This document shows, in pieces, positions 44,401 to 53,400 of a stretch of DNA of 64,000 bases. The stretch covers positions 44,231,433 through 44,295,432 of the forward strand of contig CM019693.1 in the NCBI GenBank assembly GCA_009760885.1, in the 5' to 3' direction. Position 1 is the stretch's first letter, and each line of letters begins with the position of its first letter. Position numbers and translations under genes: made by a program. Under the pieces are notes generated by a model that saw only the letters and a program-made list of their open reading frames with translations, was not told where the DNA came from and ran no database searches. The stretch comes from Achatina immaculata (Eukaryota > Mollusca > Gastropoda > Stylommatophora > Achatinidae).

Positions 44401-47400
44401 GGTACTTCTGTAAGTTCTTCTCTGTCTTCAGGGAGTTTGTGTCTGTCTTATGTTTAACTGTTCTGCTATGTGCACTGGAGTTTTCAGTTTCAGTCTATTA
44501 TTATGCTTTCATTTATCAGCCACTGGTCTGTTAGGATGGTCTGGGGGTATGTGTTTATATCTTTCTACTGCCTCAATGTTTGACCTTTCGCGTCTTATTT
44601 CTAATGGCTCTATGTTTGCATCAATTTCACATGCAGCTGTGGGTGTTGATCTCATTGCCCCACAAATGAAATGAACAGCTTGGTTCTGGATTCTATTTAC
44701 TTGTGTACGAGAGCTCTTTGATGCTGTGACCTATAGGGGGATGTTGTAATCTGTTACAGATCTAACATATCCTTTGTACAGTTGTCTGAGTGTTGCTTTG
44801 TAAGCTCCCCAGGATGTACTTGCAAGTCACTTGAGTAAGTTTAGTCTTTTGGATGCTATTTCTGCTAGTCCATCCGTGAACTCTTTAAAGTTCAATTTTC
44901 TGTCTAGTTTCACACCAAGGTATGTTGCATTTTTTCTTTCATGATTTGAGCACCATCAAGAGTTATTTTCAGCTTAGTCTTTGCTAGTTTGTTGCTAAGA
45001 GTGAAGACTGTTTGTGTAGTTTTACTAACATTGATTTTCAACTTCCAGAAATTGCAGTAGGCTGATATGGTGAGGAGGGTTCTATTAAGTCTCTCAGCAG
45101 CCAGATGCAGGTCTATTCCACCAGTCCATATGGTAAGGTCATCAGCAAACACGGCTATGTAGGTGTTCAACAGGTCAGGGAGGTCATTTATAAAGATTAG
45201 GAACAAGGTGCAGCTAAGAGCAGAACCCTGTGGCAGACCTTCCTCCAGGGTGCATTTGTCTGACAGTCTGTTATTGACCTGAGTTTGCATGGTCCTGTTA
45301 CTCGGGTAGTTTTTAACCGATTGATACATTTTTCCATCATTGCCCATGTTTTGCATCTTTAACAGCAGGCCTTTTCGCCAGACCCTGTCATATGCCTGCT
45401 GGAAGTCTACAAAACAGCTACTGAGTTTCTCTTGTGTAAAAAACTGTCTTCCACACTTTGAGTGAGGAGAAACAACTGGTCTTCGGTTCTTGATCCTTTA
45501 CGGAAGCCTGCATGAAAGTTATTGAGGGACCCCGAGGATTCAAACCACCAGTACAGTCTGTTGTTAAGCATTCGTTCTGCTAGCTTTCCAATGTTGGAAG
45601 TCAGTGAGATTGGTCTGAAGCTTTTTAGGTCATCTTCTGGGTTTTCATTTTTCAGGATAGGTCTAACTATGGCTGACTTCCAAGATTTTGATAGTAGTCC
45701 ACTTTGCCAGGTCATGTTAATGAAGTTAAGCAATGTGGACTTTCCTACAGGGCCCAGATGAAGGATCATTTCATTTGATATTTTGTCTGGTCCTGGTGCT
45801 TTTCTTAGCTGTAGCTTACTCATAACACTCTAGAGTTCATGGATGATAAAGATTTCCTAAAAAAGTGGAATATTTGCCAAGCTAGATTTCTCTTTACTTC
45901 TCAGAACCTTTCCCAGCGCCTTGTCAAATACTTTCCTCTTGGAGGATTTGTTGGTGGCAGCGAAGAATTTGTTAAAAGTACTGGCTTTGTCTGAGTTACT
46001 TGAGAGGTCTCGACCAGAGATTCGCATTGGCTTAAGGTTTGTTTGTTTCTTCCTGACATGTTATCTAAGACTTTCTAAGCCTTCTTTCCTTCAGTTCTGA
46101 GGATGAGATTGCTGCATGTGCTTAACCACTTCTCCTTCTTTGGTTTTTTTTAGCTTCAAGTCTTACCTTAGCTGTTAGTTTATTTTATTCTATTCTGTTT
46201 ACTGAAGGAGAGTTTTTCTCTGCATTCTTCCTTGGCTGCTCTTCTTATTTTGACTAAGGCTTCCAGAGATTTTGTCCAGAAGGGGCTATACTTCTTTCTG
46301 CATCCTTGGGGGATTGTTTTGTGGGCTACTCCAAGTATGGCTTGGATTATATTGGTGTAGAGTGTGTCAATGTTTGTGTTGTGATTTAATTTTGATATGT
46401 TTTCATCTGTTTGTGTTCTGAATTTTTCCTAATCTGCTTTTCTATAATTCCAGCGATGGGGTTTGTGTGGTCTTTGGTTGTGTGTGAGAAATTTGTAGTA
46501 GGATGGGGCGATGGTCACTTCTTATGTCATCAAGCACTCTCAGAGTACAATCATTGTGGATGTCTGCTGAGACAATGGTGAGGTCAGGTCTGTATGTGCA
46601 TCCAGTGGCTCTGTGGAGGAGTGTTGGTGGGGAGGAAGAGTCTTGCAATATTATCATGTTGCTGGTGTTGCTTCAATGTTGTTTCTCATAGGGTTTCAGT
46701 CTTTGTATCCTAGTGATGGTAGATTGTATTAAACTCTCGTACAATGATAGTTTTCTGCATGGTTGTGTTGTGTGTGTTGATTTGACTTTTAGAATTTTGG
46801 GGACAATAAACCTACACAGTGTACCGCAGTCCATCATGCCATACTGTTATCTCTTGGACGTCATTCTCATTGCACTTTCTGTTGTAAACTCATCCTTGGA
46901 TGTCATTTTTTCAACAGGGTGGCAATACCTCTGCATTTACCACTTCCACATTTGTACATGGTGTATCCAGGCACTGAGTGATCTTTTCCATATAGAAGGG
47001 TTTCTTGTATGATCGCAATATGGATGTTGACTTTTTTTCAGCTGTCTGCTTAATTCTGAGGCCTTTGGCTTAAGTCCAGAAATGTTGATTTGAAGAATGT
47101 TTAGTGTGCCCCCCCCCCTCGTAGCTAATTTTTCGCTCAGGGTAACCGGTGGTGGGGGGGTGGGGGTGGGGGCGAATCTTTTACTAGGCGACGTCTGGGC
47201 TCGGGTGGTTTTCTTTTTGTTTCTGACATTTTCATATTTTGAGGTTTTTGTCCTAAGTCTTTCATACCCAGGAGGCCTTTCCAGTGAGAAGCTGAAATCA
47301 GGCTCCGATTGCAACACCGGCCCGTCCGACGGCTTTGAGACAGTTTCACAGAGACACTGTGACTTTGGGATGAAGGATCTGATGGTGCTTCAATGATGTC

Positions 47401-50400
47401 CATTCCCCGCCACCTGTAGTATGCTGGCTGCTTTGTTTGCCTCATTCTGATAGCCATTGTTGTAGAGACCTATATACTTGTCACGTCCTGGACTTGTTGA
47501 TCTCCACCAGACTTTCCCTATCCCCGTAGGTGATCTATGTGTCCCCATCCATCCACCATCCCAAACAGCCCAGAGTGGCCCCAGGCCAAGATCTCAGCTC
47601 CACCTATTGACGGGTGTGCAATGTCAAAAGCTGGGGGCCTTCTATCCTAGGAGGAGTATTTGTGCTTGTCATTTTTCCCGCAGGTGACTGGGTTTTCTCA
47701 GCGTACATAGCATTTTGTCTGAGTTATCTGACACTCCTATAATAAACAAGAGGCTACTAGCAGATTTCTCAGTTCTATGTTCCCTCTTTCTTTTACAGAA
47801 AAGTTCTGTTCCCTAAAAATTCTATCTTATAGGAGGGTGAAATATTTTATAAAAATAATAAATAATGTTGGTTGCCACAGGTTTCTGGGCTACGGGAGTA
47901 GGTCAGAGTTTTTTTAAGCAATCAGATCTGATGTTCCCTGTTTCACAAAAACTATGTTAAGATAAGTGAGTTCTTAAATAAGTTGTTCCCAGGGGTTTAA
48001 GAGCTGTCTTATAAAGCTTACGACTGAAGGATGACTGAAGTTGCTCAGTTTGGAAATATTGGGGTATCAGTTCGTGCTTTAGATGACTTTATGATCACGT
48101 GACAGTCACTGACTTATGTCAGCGGTGCCAATTTTCAGACCTGGACATCTGATCTCTGCCGCAAAGATTCAGATGGGGACGGAATGACCAACGGTCAAGA
48201 AATGGGTGACCCAGATTGTACATGGACGGAAAACGATATTCCTAAAACATCTATTGGTCTCTCACATCCAGGTAAACAATAGTTTACTTTTTAATGTTAT
48301 ATCAAAGAATTTGTAGTTCACGAATTTGTTATTAGAAAAACAAAACAAAATTTTAAAAAACTCGATCTGGTTTTCTGTGTCTTTAGTTTAGCTCCAAGTT
48401 TAACAAAGCACACCTCTCCATCACGTGACATGGGAAAACAGGAAAGGGACAAATGTTTAAAACAATAAATGCTTTAAAGGAACAACTTTTAGACACACAC
48501 ACACACACACATAGTAACACAAAACTACAGAGAAAACTGGTTTACAACATCCACCACCAGCAAGACTCTTGCACAGTTAGCTTCATCTGCTAAGACGTGA
48601 TAAACGTCCTTGACAAGCAGAAACTTCAGTTTACAATCCGGGGGGGGGGGGGGGAGTGGAGGAGGGGGAATCCTCAAGGTCATCACACGGCAAAAGGTCA
48701 AAGAAACTTAAAGAAAGACACAATGTTTCACAATGAGATATCCGGTCGGGCAGTTAGGTTAAGGACATAAATAATTTGTGAATATTTGTTGACGCTTTAG
48801 AAAAATGTAATGTTATAAAAATGAGCAAAAATAGAACTAATTACACGCAAAGTATCCTGCTTCCGCCATCTTCAGACTAAAGCGCCTGTGAAGAAAGACG
48901 ACTATTGTAATTAACGTTTCACTTGTTGTCGTTTTCTTAATGATTTTCTTTAATTTATCCAACTCATGCGTATCGCCTCACTTTCACTGAATCTGTGAAT
49001 CTGAATCCACATTCATTATGGCCAGTGGACAACAGAGTTCTTCCATGACCTTGTACTGTTAAGTTTTGATGATTCAGCTAGAACATGGTGGAGCTTTGCT
49101 CCTCTGATAAGCTTTACTAATCACAGCAGAGACCACGTTCAAGTATTTAAATTCTTTTTGTTTCTTTTTTTTTCAGTTTATGTTGTCATTGGTATAATTT
49201 TGTTACCCTGGCTCTTTTTTGATGGTCAGCTATCTCCTTCAGTCTTGTGACTATATCTCATTCAATCCATATGGTCTTGTGACTATATCCCATTCATTCC
49301 GTATAGTCTTGTGACTGTATCTTATTCAATCCGTATAGTCCCGTGACTGTGCCTCATTCATTCCGTTTAGTCTTGTGACTGTATCTCATTCAATCCATAT
49401 AGCCTTGTGACTTTATCTCATTCAATCCGTATAGTCTTGTGAGTGTATCTCATTCAATCCGTATAGTCTTGTGACTGTGTCTCATTCAATCCATATAGTC
49501 TTTTGACTGTATCTATTCGTGTTTTTGAGAGATGAAATGAAGAATGTCAGCCTGACTTCCTTATTCAACTGTGCTTGTTTGTTCGTTCATTCATTCGTTC
49601 TGTCTGTCTGTACATTACTTTAGACTCTTTTTGCAAGTACTGAATGTAAATGATTTTATACATGTAGTCTGGCACGTGTTCATTAATGTACAAGACTATA
49701 GGAGTAACGCTGTTCCAAGTACACAGTTATTTTCCATGTTGATCCTATGTGTGCAAGTATAACAAAATACGCTGTTCATAAAAGCAAAAAAAAAAAAAAA
49801 CACACACAACAAATATGATGTTGCGATTTTAACGAAGTTTGCTGATCAGACAGGGGCAAATTGCCTGAAACGTCAACTTGGACATCAACTTCATGTGCTG
49901 ACCTGAATTGTACTCAGCAGATGATTCATGAGCACAGCAAAGCGACACTAGTCAAAACAGCATTTTTGACAATAACTCATGACATGTTCACGAGAATCCC
50001 GTGAAACTTACTGAACAGAAAACTCACTGACCATGTTATTGAATGCCTATAAAAGATTGACGCTCCTCGAATCAATTCATTTGAAAATTCATGGGCAAGT
50101 ATGACTCATCTCACTACAGAACAACGACTCGTCATCACTGGACGTTTACAGACTGGACAGTCACAAAGTGTAGTGGCCAGACAATTTAACGTGGTTAGAA
50201 GCACCATTAGTCCCCTTTGGAAACGATTTAAAGAAACTGGCTCAGTTGCAGACCGGCCGCGCAGTGGAAGACCCATAGTCACAACTCCTGCCGAAGACCG
50301 TTTCATACGGCTGCGTCACCTCAGGAACCGATTTGCATCTGTGTCCTCAACAGTCCAGTCAATGACAGCAGCTTGTCGAATTTCAGATCAAACAGTCAGG

Positions 50401-53400
50401 AACTACAGAGGTCTTATTCTTACAGACCAGCATCGCCAGAACCGACTGCATTTGGCGAACCAGCATCGTCAATTGATCTTTGCGAATGACTGGAGAAGGG
50501 TTTGGTTTAGTAATGAATCATTCTTTCTGCTCCAGTGACACTATAGACGGAGAAGAATTTACCGCAGAGCCCAGAACTGCGTGGATGAGGTTCCACCAGA
50601 TGGTGATGGAGGTGTACTGGTGTGGGGGATGATCAACTTCATGGGAAGAAATACCTGGTGCAAATTGAAGGACGCCTGAATGCCAAACAATACGTCGCTG
50701 AAATTTTTCGTCCTTCCACTTCTGGTTGAATCATCGTTGATTTTTCAGCAGGATAACGCAAGACCTCATGTGGCACAACTCACCACCCAGTTCCTCGCTG
50801 ACAACAACGTCCAGACCATTCCGTGGCCATCAGTGTTATCGGACATGTACGCAATAAAACACTTATGGGATAACTCAACAGACAAGACCGCCAGCGAGAC
50901 GTGGCGCCAACCAATCTCCGACAGTTGTCTCTTGCACTGCGGGAATAGTGGGCAGCCATCCCACAACAACAGATCCAACGGCTAATCGGATCCATGTCAA
51001 GGAGATGTTCTCTGATACAAGGCCAGAGGAGGCCATACACCTTACTGAAACAGAGGCCTCAGTCGCAAAGAAGAAAAGTCCAAACCAAATTTAATGAACA
51101 TCATTTCATTGTTAAAGTCTTAAAGTTTCTTCATGCCAAGATTGAAACATTAATTCTGTAAAATGAAATTTTGGTACAAGTTTGAAATTTGGTGTCCATT
51201 ACGACTACAGTAGTGGTGCGTTTTTTATTTATTTATTTTTTTTAACAGTATATTTCAGGTTTGTGGTTTCCGTTTTTCTATTTCAGCTTCATTCATATTT
51301 CTCATGTGCATAACATTGTACTTTCTGAGGCAGAATGTCTGGAACTGACAGAAAGTTGCATGATAAAGGGCAGAATGTCAAACAGAAATGTGTGTCCACT
51401 CCCTCAAACTTTGTAAATAATGTTTAATCATCCAATTAATTAATCATTCTTCTGCGTTTATACTTAAACTTGTCTGTCTGTAATGACCTTTCTTAGAACA
51501 TGCCCCAGCCCAGCGCCTAAAAGATTTTGATGCCCCCCCCAAGCATAATAGTTAAAAGGTTATGAAAAAGTATATTATAAGTATATTCAAACTGCTCCAT
51601 CAACATATTCAAATTGCCCCTAGAATATTCAAATTGCCCCAAAATATTCAGATTGCCCCCAGAATATTCAAATTGCCCTAATACCTAATATATTGATATT
51701 GCCCCCAAAATATTCAAATTGCCCCAAAATATTCAAACTGCAGCTAAAATATTCAAATTGTCACCAGAATACTAAAATTGCCGCCAAAATATTCAAATTG
51801 TCCCAAAAATATTCAAATTCCACTCAAAATATTTAAATTGCCCACAATACATTCAAAGTGCCCCCAAAATATTCAAACTGCCGCCAAAATATTCAAATTG
51901 CCCAAATATATTCAAATGCCCCCCCCCGCCCGGGGAAACACTGCTCTGCAGTGACCACTCTTGGCAGACTGTCTCTTCTCAGTTATTTCTGTTCTTGTAA
52001 AGGCAACTACAAAGTGCTGACTGAGCAAGGTTTGTAGATTTTATTCTTTATAATACGTAAGCAGAGTTTTGTTTCTACAGGGATATGCGACCCATGGAAC
52101 TCAGATTCTTGCATGAGAAAACCGTTGACGCAGACAGAATATGCAACCCAGTCCGACTGGTTGTCCAACATGTGCAAGACTGGCGGCTTTGTTTGTCCCG
52201 CCATAAACGAGACAGGTAAGCACGCCTAGTTCAAGGACACAGGAAACAGACATAAAATACCATCGTGACAGACTAATGTAATAATGAAGTAACAATAGTA
52301 ATGTAATGAAACTAATGGTCCTTTTCTTCTTCCAAAATTGTTGTGAAGGAGATGAAGATTGGCTGTTTGTGCAAGTTGTTAAAATACTTCTGCTAAGTAA
52401 CACCTCTGTAATTCTACATAAATTTTCAGACGTAATCAGTCCAGACAATTATATAATGTTTGCGTTTAAATATAAAATATAAATATATATTATAATTTAT
52501 ATAATTATTTTATAATTTTATTTATAATTATATAAATATAATATTTAAGTTAAAGTTTGATTATAATATGTCTATTACTTGCATTAAAGTACTCAGATAT
52601 CTCTTCTGCATCCCCAGCGTGATCTGTGCACTCTGTTTCAGAAACTCTGCTGAAGTTTCATTGACCAAATATTTGCTTGTTCTGAATAATGACAAGTACA
52701 CCTTTCATTTCAAGATATTCGAAAGATGGAGCTCCGCCTGGCAGATGACAGCCGTGTCCCGCCTAAAGAGACGACTTACCAGTGCCAGCTTTTTGATCTG
52801 AACGCTTTAGGACTTCCAAGAAACCAGGACTTTCACATGGTGGCTGTCACACCAATCATAGACAACAGGAAAGTTCTCCATCACATGGCACTCTTTGGTT
52901 GCACAAGTAAAAAAAAAAATCTTCACTCTTTTTATTTGTGTTTGTAGCTGTATACTTACATACATACATATATGCAGGAACAATAATCATTGATCCGTGA
53001 AGACTGTTTTAAATTCGCGATGACCCTGTACAACACAGTAACAATGATCAAGGCAATATAATGGCAGATAACATCTGGTACCGTCTCAGTGAGCGGCAAG
53101 AGTGGCTCGACTTCCCTCGTACAAAGTTGTCAAGCTCGACGCTGGACAAACAGGGGCGACACACGCGAGGCGCGATCAAGGATTTGGTCACAGTAATACA
53201 TAAGTTTATCGAAATCCACAAACAAATAGCTAGGAACATTGATACGTTAGAGAAGTGAGTATTCAAACTATCTTCAGCCGCGTGACGCGTTTATAAGTCA
53301 ACAACTCGCAGATATATGGGAGTTATGACCCAGAAAGCCTCCCTCCCCCATCCTCTTAGAGCGGTAGAATTTTAAATGGCATAACGCTTGTTACTTCTCT

